From contig JAUZSJ010000059.1 of the NCBI GenBank assembly GCA_030949555.1, positions 1 through 41,482 on the forward strand: a stretch of DNA of 41,482 nt. The letters are read 5' to 3'. Position 1 is the stretch's first letter. Every line of letters starts with the position of its first letter. Below, piece by piece: positions 1 through 8,845 of the stretch. The translations under genes were made by a program, and so were the position numbers. The notes below the pieces were generated by a model. That model saw only the letters and a program-made list of their open reading frames with translations. It had not been told where the DNA came from and made no database searches. The DNA is from Persephonella sp. (GTDB lineage Bacteria; Aquificota; Aquificia; Aquificales; Hydrogenothermaceae).

Positions 1-181
1 TAAAATCTCCTTTTGTTTTAACAATGGAGTGGTTCAGATTTCCTAAATTCTTTATCTCTCCGATAAATTTCCCATCTTCAATAACAGCTTCAAAGCTCCT
101 CTTTCTCTTTCAACCACGTACAGTTTCTCAGCAAAAACTGTGTTAAAAATAGACAAAAACAAAAACAATCAGATATAACAT
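1..181 (-). CDS. nirF: NirF, heme d1 biosynthesis protein (5' end only, frameshifted)
   Basis: Only the N-terminus lies in the window; the gene runs off the left edge. The ATG at 181 overlaps the end of nirJ. Reading across two apparent one-base shifts (near 140 and near 95) gives a hydrophobic leader, then EKLYVVERER, FEAVIEDGKF and IGEIKNLGNLNHS. That matches the start of NirF, whose first propeller strand reads like VVER...GLGNLNHA. NirF is a periplasmic beta-propeller protein acting as a dehydrogenase in the late steps of heme d1 synthesis. Position directly after nirJ and close to nirS supports the call. The leader suggests export; I see no clear lipobox. The frame breaks look like sequencing errors. 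Other d1-type propellers (NirN) are less likely because no cytochrome domain precedes the propeller. Confidence 0.7.
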
Positions 182-1256
182 TCAGGTTCCTCCGCAAAAT
201 AGTCTCCATATACAGCATAGGCTCTTGAACGGGAATTTCCATTACATATCTCAATAAATTTGCATTCTCCACATCGGCCTTTTACAGGTCTTGGATGCTG
301 TCGCAGCTTAGACAGTATTCCGTTAGAGTTCCATATACTGTAAAAATCCTTCTCATGTATGTTTCCAAGCTTATACTGGAAGTATGTGTCAGGTTTTACA
401 TTTCCCCTGTAATCTATGTCTGCTATTCTAACGCCTGCCTGATTCCCCCCCCAGATTTTCAGATTTTCATACAGCAGGTCTGCTTTTTCTGGATATCTAT
501 CTTTAAACATCTGATAAAACAGCACCGCATCAGCTTCATTATTTCCTGTAACTACATCAACAGGAATCTCTTTTTCCACATACTCAAAGGCTTTATCTAT
601 TATCTGCCGAACAATTTTTTTATACTGCTCTTTTTCTGTCTGAGACAGATTTCTCCCCCTTCCAGGATAAACAAGGTGTGAAAAATAGATTTTTGGTATC
701 CTCTCTTTTTCTGCAAGCTCAAATATGAAAGGGATAGAGCGGTATGTTTCTGAGGTTATTGTAAATCTCATTCCCACTTTTATGCCTGCATCTTTTACAA
801 GTCTGATAGCATTTAAGCTTCTGTGGAATGCCCCTTTCATTCCCCTGAATCTGTCGTGGGTCTGAGGGTCTCCATCTATACTTATGCCAACATAAGAGAA
901 GTTCTCTTTTATCTGATTGATATTTTCCTGCGTGATTAAAAGACCGTTGGTTGAAAGGGTTGTTATAAAACCGTTTCTGTTAAACAGCTTTGCTATATCA
1001 AATATGTCTTCCCTTATCAGAGGTTCTCCTCCAGAAAGAATCAGATACTTCACATTGGCTTTTTTCAGATAAGGAATCTGTTTTTTTAGTGTGTCTATAT
1101 CAGGCTCTCCTGCTCTTGAAGTGTTTGCTGCAGAGTAGCAGTGTTTACAGAAGAGATTACAGGCGTTTGTCAGATTCCATATAAGGATAACTCCCGGAAA
1201 AGGTTTTATCCTTTCACCCTTTAATGTCTTTTTATATACTCAGTTATCCTCAGCAT
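169..1256 (-). CDS. nirJ: NirJ, radical SAM heme d1 biosynthesis enzyme (one frameshift)
   Basis: The N-terminus starts at the ATG at 1256 (MLRITEYIKK) and carries the radical SAM cluster motif CNLFCKHC, followed by SGGEPL and STNGLL. The C-terminal SPASM-like part has CGECKFIEIC and ends EEPECYI, typical of NirJ. NirJ is a cytoplasmic iron-sulfur enzyme that removes propionate side chains from didecarboxysiroheme on the way to heme d1. One base seems missing in the A-run at about 1231-1236: the ATG frame and the main frame (continuous from a stop at 1240-1242 down to 169) join there. The start overlaps the end of the upstream nirN-like gene and the stop overlaps the nirF ATG, so translation is probably coupled. 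The length of about 362 residues is slightly short for the family. AhbC/AhbD-type heme enzymes are the alternative, but the nir context decides. Confidence 0.88.
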
Positions 1257-2917
1257 CTTTAAACTCCATCATATAGGAAAGGACAGAATCAAGCTCTTCT
1301 TTAGATAGGTTCAGTCTTGGCATTGCATTTCTCTTATATCCAAGCTGTCTGTATGTAGCCTCCGGGTTCATTATATGGGATATTATCATCTCCTTATTCC
1401 TGTGATTTACAATCCATCTAAAAAAGAAGGTCCAAAAGCTTCCTGTGTCTGATGGTGACATCCCCAGCATTTTGACATAAAAACTTCTTTTCCTAAAAGA
1501 AAAGGTGCATATTTTCTTGATTTGTTTACGATGTTATACTTTCCAATGGGAATACTTGCAGGAATTTTTTTTATCAGCTTTAAAGTTACACTGTCGTATA
1601 TCAAAAGTGCTCCATCTCTGTTATAAAGGCTTACATATGCCAGATTGCCGTCTCCTGAAAACTCTGAATGAATAACTCTCTTACCTTTTTGGGTTTCTAA
1701 TGTTTTTACACTGAAGCTGTTTTTATCAATCAGAACAATTTTGCTCTTTCCGTTGTCTGTCCATAGGTATGGTGTTGTTGGATGAGTCCTAACAAAAAAA
1801 CCATTACCCTGTATGTCTATTTTCTGGATAAACTTCCACTTGTACATCTGCCATACTGTAACGTAAGGTTTTCCTATGTGGGGAGTGGCAAAGTAAAATT
1901 TGCCGTTTTTATACCAGAAGGTTGCAGATGCAAGATGGGGCATTCCTTCAATGGAATAGGAGAATATCTCTTTTCCATTATCTATCTGATAAACAGTAAG
2001 TAGAGTTCCTTTTCTTGAAGTTCCTACAATATAACGTTCAAATGGGTCTATAAAAAAATCCTCGTATGGCTCTTTTATTTTTCTGTAGCTTATAGAAAAA
2101 CTCTCTGTATCTAAAAAGCCTATAAATGGTTTGTCTCTAAAAGAAAAAATTGCCTCATCTTTTGAGTAAAGTCCATAAATGGCAGAAATCAGACCTTTTT
2201 GCTGAATAACTTTCACGAGCGGAAAAGCTTTCCGCATCAAGGATAACTATACTTTTTGGCAGCCAGCAGGAAACAAGGATATATCTTCCTGTTCTATCCA
2301 TGGATATATTTCTCAGGTAAACACAGGCTCTCACTTTACCATAGAATCTGCCTCTGTCTATATCATACCTTCCTATCCACCCGTCTCTCGAAGGAATGTA
2401 TATCCTTTTCCCTGACGGAGAAAACTTTAAGCCTCCATGAACATTTTTGAAATCAAACTTATCTAAAATTTTTATTTCTTCCATTATCCATACTTTTTGA
2501 TGCCCCCTTTCAACAACTGCGACAACGTTTTTTATATCTTTTACTGAGTAACTCTTTTCCTTTTCCTTTAACGATAGTAATAGAACTGTTTATTCTGTCT
2601 GAAGACCACTGAATTTTTGCCGGTGTTTTTATATAGGCTATAATAGATTTAATCTGCTTCTCAGTCAGGTCAGGAAATGGAGGCATCTGGGTAGCAGGTA
2701 GTCCATTTTTGATGATTTTTATCAGTTTTTTTTCTGGATATTTTCTTAAAAATAATGGTATAAGAGGGGAGCCACTGTGCCGGCTCTGTCCACCCGATGG
2801 CAAGAGAGGCACAGTGGTTTCCTGGTACCCAGCGCTGGCTCCCATTAGCCCAGCTCTCCCTGCAGAGGCACCAAACACAATCAGGAGGGTTAGCGGCAGC
2901 AGGACTATTCTTTTCAT
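1240..2917 (-). CDS. nirN: NirN-like protein with cytochrome c domains at both ends of a d1-type propeller (frameshifted)
   Basis: The ATG at 2917 shares one base with the nirS stop codon. The frame must be repaired at about 2765-2800, 2545, 2225 and 1440. The rebuilt protein has a signal peptide (MKRIVLLPLTLLIVFGAS), a first cytochrome c domain with CASCHRVDRAG and the region ATQMPPFPDLT, then DIKNVVAVVERG, VHGGLKFSPSGK and SRDGWIGRYD, which match the heme d1 propeller of NirN and NirS. After the propeller comes a second cytochrome c domain with CWGCHH and a distal Met in NAMPRLNLS. NirN normally has only an N-terminal cytochrome c plus d1 domain and converts dihydro-heme d1 to heme d1 in the periplasm. 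The extra C-terminal heme domain could be a fused NirC-like electron carrier. Function as NirN is inferred from domain order and neighbours nirS and nirJ. Confidence 0.72.
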
Positions 2918-4560
2918 CAATATATGTCCTTCATTGTGTTATAAACATTAAACTTACCTGTAGGTGTTCTTACCCAATCTCCAGTAATTTCTTTTTTCAG
3001 CTTGAGGGTTTTTGCATCGTAAACTAAGATTGCTGTTGGCTGGTTTTTCTTACCCCATACAGAAATCCAGAACTCTGAGCCATCTTCGCTGAACTCTTCG
3101 TGAACAGCTCTGATATTTTTGTACTTTTTAGGAACTGTAAGAGTTTTAACAAGTTCAAATGTGAACTTATCATACACATAAATACTGCTTCTAAGTTTTT
3201 CATCTGGGTGAAGAGGTCTGTCTGCAATTAGATACTTAGACTTTGGATGTGTTTTGATAAACAGATTCCCTCCACCTTCCCCTGGTAAATCAAACCATTT
3301 AACAACCTTCCAGGCATACTGGGGATGTCCTTCAGGGTCTGTTCCTATACATGCAATTCTTTTTTCTCCAATATGACCTGTACACCATATAGGACCGTAT
3401 TTAGGATGGTCTATGTTTGCACCTCTACCAGGATGTGGTTTTATTCCAACTTTGACTATAGCCTCTAACTCTTTGTCTTTTGTATCAATTACCACAATTT
3501 TGTCTCTCATATTTGCAGCAACAAGGAAGTATCTCTTAGATAGGTCCCATCCACCGTCATGAAGATATCTTTCAGAATCAATCATATCGATGCTCACTGT
3601 TCCTTTATCAACTTTAGAATAATCAACAAGCCACACCTGTCCTGCTTCCTTGATGTTAAGAACCCATATGGGGTCATAGTGGGAAGAAACGATAGATGCT
3701 ACTCTTGCTTCTCTGACAAACTCCTGAGTATCGTAGTAGTAAGCACTTGTTGAAACAATTTTCTTTGGCTCTAACGTCATACCGTCCAGTATAACAAAAG
3801 ACGGTGGCCAGTAACATCCTACTACTGCATACTTATCTTCATAGCCGTGATACTTACTTGTGTCTATTGAACGGGCATCATAACAGACCTTAACCTCAGC
3901 AACCTTGTCAGGTTTTGCAAGCCACAGGTCTATAACAGTAGCTTTACCATCTCTACCTATTGCGTACATATATCTACCGGAAGCTGAAGACCTCAGAATG
4001 TGAACGGCAAATCCTGTATCTACAATATTCACAAGTTTCTTTGTATCACCATCAACAACAGCAACTTTACCAACGTCCCTCAGTATTACTCCAAAGAAGT
4101 TTTTCCAGTTTAGGTTGTGCTGGGGTCTTGCAGGTCTGTCTTCAACGGGCATGTAAACTTTCCATGAAGCCTTCATCTGCTGCATTGAAAGCTCTGGTGG
4201 TGGTGGCGGCTCATGCTGGAGATATCTTGCCAGCAGGTTGATTTCGTCTTTACTAAGAATTCCCTGTTTACCCCAGTCTGGCATTCCGCCTAATGTTCCA
4301 TTGTAAATAAATGCTTCAAGTGCCTGTGTTCCAAGTTTCCTTGTTCTGTCAGGTGTGAGAGCTGGTCCTGTTGCTCCTTTTCTGAGCATCCCGTGACATC
4401 CTGCACATCTGTCAAAATAAATCTGGGATGCCTTTTTCATCTCCTCCTTCGTTATAGGTGGAGGTGAAGATTCAGCTTTTGCGGTGCTGACTGACAGAGC
4501 TACAACTCCTGTAATAACGGTAGCTCCTACCAGTCCACCTGTCAGTTTTGTTACCCTCAT
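2917..4560 (-). CDS. nirS: Cytochrome cd1 nitrite reductase NirS
   Basis: An intact 547-residue gene. Residues 1-29 form a signal peptide ending in A-K-A. The cytochrome c domain (about 38-118) has the heme site CAGCH at 52-56 and a likely distal Met in GGMPDWG (Met93). The eight-bladed d1 propeller fills the rest. Conserved histidines lie in LHDGGWD (His334) and KPHPGRGANIDHP (His376, His385), the motifs that hold the d1 active-site histidines in known NirS proteins. The enzyme is a periplasmic dimer reducing nitrite to NO, using electrons from c-type cytochromes. It follows the porin gene by 28 bases and is followed at once by the nirN-like gene (TGATG overlap), so it shares their transcript. 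Length is close to the usual 540-570 residues. Confidence 0.96.
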   Translation of the reverse strand: MRVTKLTGGLVGATVITGVVALSVSTAKAESSPPPITKEEMKKASQIYFDRCAGCHGMLRKGATGPALTPDRTRKLGTQALEAFIYNGTLGGMPDWGKQGILSKDEINLLARYLQHEPPPPPELSMQQMKASWKVYMPVEDRPARPQHNLNWKNFFGVILRDVGKVAVVDGDTKKLVNIVDTGFAVHILRSSASGRYMYAIGRDGKATVIDLWLAKPDKVAEVKVCYDARSIDTSKYHGYEDKYAVVGCYWPPSFVILDGMTLEPKKIVSTSAYYYDTQEFVREARVASIVSSHYDPIWVLNIKEAGQVWLVDYSKVDKGTVSIDMIDSERYLHDGGWDLSKRYFLVAANMRDKIVVIDTKDKELEAIVKVGIKPHPGRGANIDHPKYGPIWCTGHIGEKRIACIGTDPEGHPQYAWKVVKWFDLPGEGGGNLFIKTHPKSKYLIADRPLHPDEKLRSSIYVYDKFTFELVKTLTVPKKYKNIRAVHEEFSEDGSEFWISVWGKKNQPTAILVYDAKTLKLKKEITGDWVRTPTGKFNVYNTMKDIY

Positions 4561-4588
4561 AATTACCCTCCTTTAACAGTTTATAGGA

Positions 4589-5869
4589 TTAATACTTGTA
4601 ATCAAGCTGCAGCCAGTATTTTGTAACATCTTTTGTCCCTTTAAGATTTCCACCAGTGTAGTATCCGTTGTCTGCATCATACCATGCTGCTTTTGCAAGG
4701 AATGACAGCCTTTTTGTCAGCTTTTTAGCATAGAGAGCATCTATCTCTGAACCTATAGATTTTCCAGCGCCAGGGTCTTTATCCTGAATCAAATGTCAGG
4801 TATGCAACCATAATTTTTCCAATTGCAGGATTTTTGTATCCTACAGAGAAGCACCACTCTTTCATACCATAATCAAATCCTCCTGCAGCTCCTGCAAGCA
4901 TAACGTCAGCCCATCCGTCAAACTTGTGGTTTGTTGCCAGTGGAACTGAAAATCCTGCATCTTTTCCACCTGCATCTCCAAAATATGTGTACATGATGTT
5001 TCCGAAAAATCCCATTGATGAAGCACCGACCTTCAGTCTGTAGTAGTCTGTATCAATATCTGGTTTTGTGTTAAGGTTATCTTTTTCATATGGGTCTGTC
5101 TGTTTTGCGTACTCACCGAGGTATGATACCTTTACTCCTCCAAGGTCCACAGCTCCGGAAGCTTTTACTCCGTATGTGTCGTGGATGTCTGTCAGAAGAT
5201 ATGCAAAACCTTTAACCCTCAGCTGTGGAATAACCCTGTAGTTTACGTCAAGAACAATAGGCATTTTGTCAAGCTGCCAGTCCACATTACCACTATCAAC
5301 AACAAACTTTCTCTCGTAAACGCCTGCCAGCAAGAAGTCCAGTCCAGGTAGTGGTTTTCCTGCAACAGCTAAAACTCCAAGAGATTGAGGCATCTGTCTC
5401 CATCCTACTGTTCCTATAAATCTGTGGTCGTCAACAATCACGTACTTTCTGCCTGCAACGAAGGTGTAATTTCCTAATGAGTAAGCAACATATGCCTGGG
5501 TTATTCTTGTATTATCAGGGTCTGCTACAAATTCATAGCCGGACTTTTGAGGAGCATAATCATCAACAAGTGCTGACACGTCAATGGCTTCAAGAACAGC
5601 TGACAATCCGTTTACTCCTAAAACAGTTCCAATCTTAACACCAACTTTTGTTCTGATGGTCAGAGCATTTGCCTCTTTGTTACCAGAGTTGTCTACCTCA
5701 ACATACTCATACCTTGGTCTGAACTCTAAGTAAGGCTTTACATTGTCAATAAATGACCCACCTAATAAACCCTGGGCATTTGAGCTGCTCACCTGACCAC
5801 GAAATCAGAAAACGCTCCCTCTGCTAATAATGCTGCCGTCCCCAAGCTTAAAACTTTCCCTTTCATCAT
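4589..5869 (-). CDS. Outer-membrane porin of the nap-nir cluster (frameshifted)
   Basis: The start at 5869 (ATG ATG) follows a strong AAGGAGG site and gives a signal peptide (MMKGKVLSLGTAALLAEG). The mature part begins near SSSNAQGLLGG after a break at about 5795, and a second break at about 4785 joins the last 66 residues. The body alternates hydrophobic and polar residues with many Y, F and G turns (VKPYLEFRPRYEYVEV, RKYVIVDDHRFIGTVGWRQ), and the chain ends in WLQLDYKY with a terminal aromatic, as beta-barrel outer-membrane proteins do. It resembles the alginate-export/OprD-like porins of epsilonproteobacteria and Aquificota. Lying between the PAS regulator gene and nirS in the same orientation, it may pass nitrate or nitrite. 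Substrate is inference; the barrel fold is well supported. Confidence 0.72.
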
Positions 5870-5885
5870 CCAAACCTCCTTGAAT

Positions 5886-6422
5886 TTATATCTCCACTTC
5901 AGATAAAAGTCTCTTTATGACCTCTTCTCCTGAAATACCTAACTTCTCAGACAGCTCTTCTAACCTGTCATACACATCTTTTTCTAAATACATGACTACT
6001 CTTACAGGTCCACCTTCTTCTTCCCTCATCTGGTCGTATAAATCCTGCATCTGTTTTTTCTTCTCCTGAGATACAGGAGCCCTCATAGATTTGTATTCAA
6101 CAAGCTGTCCATCTTTGTAAACTCCTGAAATCTCAGCATAAACCCAGTAATATCCCCTATCTTTTCTCAAATTTTTTACATATCCTCTCCACACCTTTCC
6201 TTGTTTTATTGTGTCCCACAGCTCTTTAAAAACAGATTTTGGCATGTCTGGATGTCTTATTATGTTGTGGGGTTTTCCTATCAGCTCTTCTGGAGAATAT
6301 CCTGATATTTTTGCAAAAGTCTCGTTAACATATGTTATTATCCCGTTCAGGTCTGTTCTTGATATAATCAGCTCATTTTGAGGAACTTCTGTTTCCCAGA
6401 ACATATCAAATGTTTTATCCAT
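5886..6422 (-). CDS. PAS-domain sensor with C-terminal ribbon-helix-helix motif
   Basis: A 178-residue cytoplasmic protein starting after a GGGGAGG site. Residues 10-118 form a PAS domain very like that of the aerotaxis receptor Aer: SRTDLNGIITYVNETF, GKPHNIIRHPDMP (Arg56, His57, Asp59) and VKNLRKDRGYYW. In Aer this region binds FAD and senses redox state. There is no HAMP or methyl-accepting domain. Instead, a short linker leads to residues 138-176 (VRVVMYLEKDVYDRLEEL, LGISGEEVIKRLLSE), a beta strand and two helices with the spacing of a ribbon-helix-helix DNA-binding fold. I infer a redox-responsive DNA-binding regulator of the surrounding cluster. FAD binding, DNA binding and target are untested; the C-terminus could instead be a simple dimerisation helix pair. 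Confidence 0.7.
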   Translation of the reverse strand: MDKTFDMFWETEVPQNELIISRTDLNGIITYVNETFAKISGYSPEELIGKPHNIIRHPDMPKSVFKELWDTIKQGKVWRGYVKNLRKDRGYYWVYAEISGVYKDGQLVEYKSMRAPVSQEKKKQMQDLYDQMREEEGGPVRVVMYLEKDVYDRLEELSEKLGISGEEVIKRLLSEVEI

Positions 6423-6432
6423 CGCCTCCCCT

Positions 6433-6789
6433 CTAACTGATGTAACCCTTTATGTGTCCCTTATAAACAATGTCTTCAGCTTTAACATTTTCGTCGTTCA
6501 GCATCTCAGGAACATCGTTACTGAGTTTCTGGAGATACTCAGCAGCCGATTCCCACTCTTCTTCAGAGTATGAATAAACCATGTTTGCAAAAAGAACATG
6601 AGGAAGTGTCTGTATCTGTTTTAGTTTAAAAGTTTCTTCATTAACGTCTTCCCCTTCAATGATAATCACTATCTTTCCGCTTTTATCATCGTGGAAGTAA
6701 ACCTCACACAGACCGCTCTCTTCTAAAGACTGGAGAACTTCCTGAATGTGCTCAGGCTCTGTTATCACTACTGCACTTGAGATGTTCAT
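6433..6789 (-). CDS. napD: NapD, NapA-specific chaperone
   Basis: The protein begins MNISSAVVITEPEHIQEVL, the ferredoxin-like fold typical of NapD, and continues with SGKIVIIIEGED and LPHVLFANMVYSY, matching the second half of the fold. NapD binds the Tat signal peptide of NapA in the cytoplasm and delays export until the Mo-bisMGD cofactor is inserted. I chose the ATG at 6789, which is 8 bases after GGAGG, over the in-frame ATG at 6804, which would sit on the Shine-Dalgarno itself. The ATG overlaps the napL stop as ATGA, so the two are translationally coupled. At about 119 residues it is longer than the E. coli protein; the acidic C-terminal tail (EMLNDENVKAED) is extra. Confidence 0.87.
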   Translation of the reverse strand: MNISSAVVITEPEHIQEVLQSLEESGLCEVYFHDDKSGKIVIIIEGEDVNEETFKLKQIQTLPHVLFANMVYSYSEEEWESAAEYLQKLSNDVPEMLNDENVKAEDIVYKGHIKGYIS

Positions 6790-7753
6790 CTCTTTAACCT
6801 CCATATATATAATTTTCCGTCGTCACAACCAGTTATTAATTGATTCTCATCAATAAACAGTATGTTTGAAGGGGTTGCCCTGTGTCCTTTTAACACTGTT
6901 ATTAAATCTCCCGTTTCTGTATCAACAACACGAACATCAAACTTATCGTTGTATAAATAAGCTCCCTTTTTTCCAGAAGGACTGAGGGCAACAGAAAAAA
7001 CCATAAAGTCGTCAGCACTAAATATCCTGTAGCTGTCTGTTTTAAGATTGTAAAATACAGCCTTTTTATCTCTACCTCCGGAAATAACCCTATCATTTTT
7101 AAAATCAACGTCAAACACTTTGTCTTTATTTAGCTCTTCTATAACCTTAATTACTTTCCCTGTTTTCACATCAACAATCTTTGTATCTCCACTTTCATCG
7201 ACTACGGCAACTTTATCTTTGCTTTCATTTATTTCCATATCTGAAAAAAAGGACATACCTACAGGTTTTCTGTATATAACTTTACTGTCAGGTAAACTGA
7301 AAAGCACTACCTCGTCTCCTGAAAGTCCCAGTAAGATGCTATCACCTGTAATAAATCTTACCTTTGCAACAGGCATATGCTTTTTTCTACTGATAATTTT
7401 TTTCAGATTATTACCTTCGTAAATGTATACCTCTCTTCCGCCCCTTGATGCCTGAACAACAGCCACAATTTTTTTGCCATCTGGCGATACATCAACAGAA
7501 AAAACTTTTGGAGGTTGAAGTTCTCCGGTAAAGTCTTCAAACTCGGGAAATTTCAATACCTGCAGTTTTTTTTCCTGTTTTAATCTCTATTATCTCAACC
7601 TTTCCTCCTCTCTGTGGCAACAAAGATTTTCCCACTGAAGTATCTGAGTTCACTTACTGCACTTCCTACCTGCAGAACTTTTTCTATATTAGAAGAAAAA
7701 GAACAGGACACCAACATGACAAAAAGCAGAAATATGTTAAGCACAATTTTCAT
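6786..7753 (-). CDS. napL: NapL-like beta-propeller lipoprotein (frameshifted)
   Basis: The ATG at 7753 begins MKIVLNIFLLFVMLVSC, a signal peptide with a lipobox (L-V-S-C). After two breaks (about 7610 and an eight-A run near 7575, where seven A would keep frame) the rest is a WD40-like propeller: KVFSVDVSPDGKKIVAVV, FDVDFKNDRVISGGRDKK, FSVALSPSGKKGAYLY and a last blade NQLITGCDDGKLYIWRL. Placement between napF and napD is that of napL in epsilonproteobacterial nap operons, where the protein is periplasmic and of unclear function but aids nitrate reductase activity. The start overlaps the end of napF, and the stop overlaps napD. Sequence alone cannot separate NapL from other propellers; the call rests on gene order. 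Confidence 0.75.
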
Positions 7754-8285
7754 CTTCTCTCAACTCCAGTGGAAACACCTCTATCGCCTGAGATGGACAA
7801 ACATTTAGACAGAAACCACATCCTGTGCACAAATCTGGAACAACCTGAGGTTTAAACAGCCCTTCAAATTTAATTGCATTGTCTAAACAGGGCTCCTTGC
7901 AGGAAAAACACATAACACCATGCCATGCCATACATCTGTTTATGTTTATTTTTACCTCAGCATTTATTTTTGCAGGATTTTCTTTTGATAAGACATCGTA
8001 TTCACAGACGTCAGCACACTTTCCACAAAAGGTACATCCCCTTTCTCCATAAACAACATGAGGAGAGCCGTTTTTTAGTCTGAAGAGTATTTTTTCTTCA
8101 CATACCTCCACACATTTTCCAGAACATTCAGCACATTTTGTAAAATCAGAGTTTTCAGATACATAGGGAGGTCTGATAACATCTTTCAGTTCTTCCTCTG
8201 ATGGTGTTTTTATCTCTTCTACTGCTGCTTTTGGAATAAAAGGAAGGGCCTTCAGAAAGCCCCTCCTGTCCATATTTTTAGACAT
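7737..8285 (-). CDS. napF: NapF, polyferredoxin of periplasmic nitrate reductase
   Basis: A 182-residue protein beginning MSKNMDRRGFLKALPF, an RR-F-L segment like that at the start of E. coli NapF. Four [4Fe-4S] sites can be read: CAECSGKCVEVC, CTFCGKCADVC, CMAWHGVMCFSCKEPC and CTGCGFCLNVC. NapF is a cytoplasmic accessory ferredoxin thought to help mature or protect NapA. It overlaps napL at its 3' end and starts at the base where the napB stop ends (8285), so it is part of the same unit. The Tat-like motif raises the question of export, but known NapF stays inside. Confidence 0.88.
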   Translation of the reverse strand: MSKNMDRRGFLKALPFIPKAAVEEIKTPSEEELKDVIRPPYVSENSDFTKCAECSGKCVEVCEEKILFRLKNGSPHVVYGERGCTFCGKCADVCEYDVLSKENPAKINAEVKININRCMAWHGVMCFSCKEPCLDNAIKFEGLFKPQVVPDLCTGCGFCLNVCPSQAIEVFPLELREDENCA

Positions 8286-8845
8286 TAATAAACCCCTTCC
8301 ATAACATTCTTGTGGAGTTTTGTTTTGCTTTTTGCGTTAGGGTCTCTGTAGTCTGGCTTAAATGTGTTCTGAACTAAAGGCTTAGCATTTGCCTGAGGAG
8401 CATGGCACTGGGAGCAGTTCCATCTTGCAGGGTCGAGTTTGTTCAGTTTTACCACTTTTCCTTTTATCAGCTGGAAGAAGTCTATAAAGTGGGTTGGTGA
8501 AGTTGGAGTGGCTCCAACACTTTTTGCAACTTTAGGGTCATGACAGCCAAGACATGAGTTGTTGTCTTTTGTTATAGGAAGCAGTCCTTCTACGCTGTGG
8601 GGAATCATCGGTGGTGCGTTTTCATAAGCTCTGGCAAATCTTTTAGACTGACCAGGAGGCGTTTTTGGAAACTCAACAGGTGGAGGTGCAGTGTTCACAG
8701 TTAATGGTGCATTTCTGTAAGACAGTTCCTCGGAAGATATAGCTTTTCCTGAAGAAGCTGTTCCTCCTGGTTGACATGATGTCAGGGCTATAGAAATCCC
8801 CATAACCGGGACAAATAAAGCCGCAGTTAACTTTTTCTTAAGCAT
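8285..8845 (-). CDS. napB: NapB, diheme cytochrome c subunit of periplasmic nitrate reductase
   Basis: The start at 8845 follows AGGAGGAGAAGGAAG; the open frame extends further upstream, but an Arg-rich stretch read from the Shine-Dalgarno there is not credible. The protein has two heme sites, CLGCH (98-102) and CSQCH (144-148), and the NapB hallmarks SYRNAPLTV, PPMIPHSVEGLLPI and WNCSQCHAPQ. It carries electrons to NapA in the periplasm. The leader MLKKKLTAALFVPVMG ends in LTSC at 21-24, a clear lipobox, so this NapB is predicted to be a lipoprotein rather than soluble. It overlaps napH by 8 bases. At 186 residues it is a little longer than E. coli NapB. Confidence 0.93.
   Translation of the reverse strand: MLKKKLTAALFVPVMGISIALTSCQPGGTASSGKAISSEELSYRNAPLTVNTAPPPVEFPKTPPGQSKRFARAYENAPPMIPHSVEGLLPITKDNNSCLGCHDPKVAKSVGATPTSPTHFIDFFQLIKGKVVKLNKLDPARWNCSQCHAPQANAKPLVQNTFKPDYRDPNAKSKTKLHKNVMEGVY

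Noticed and set aside
90-272. A separate 60-codon gene at the left edge
   Set aside because: It is an out-of-frame reading across the end of nirJ and the start of nirF.
2765-2830. A nirN-like N-terminal domain that lost its heme motif
   Set aside because: The other frame contains CASCH with proper surroundings; the loss is a one-base error.
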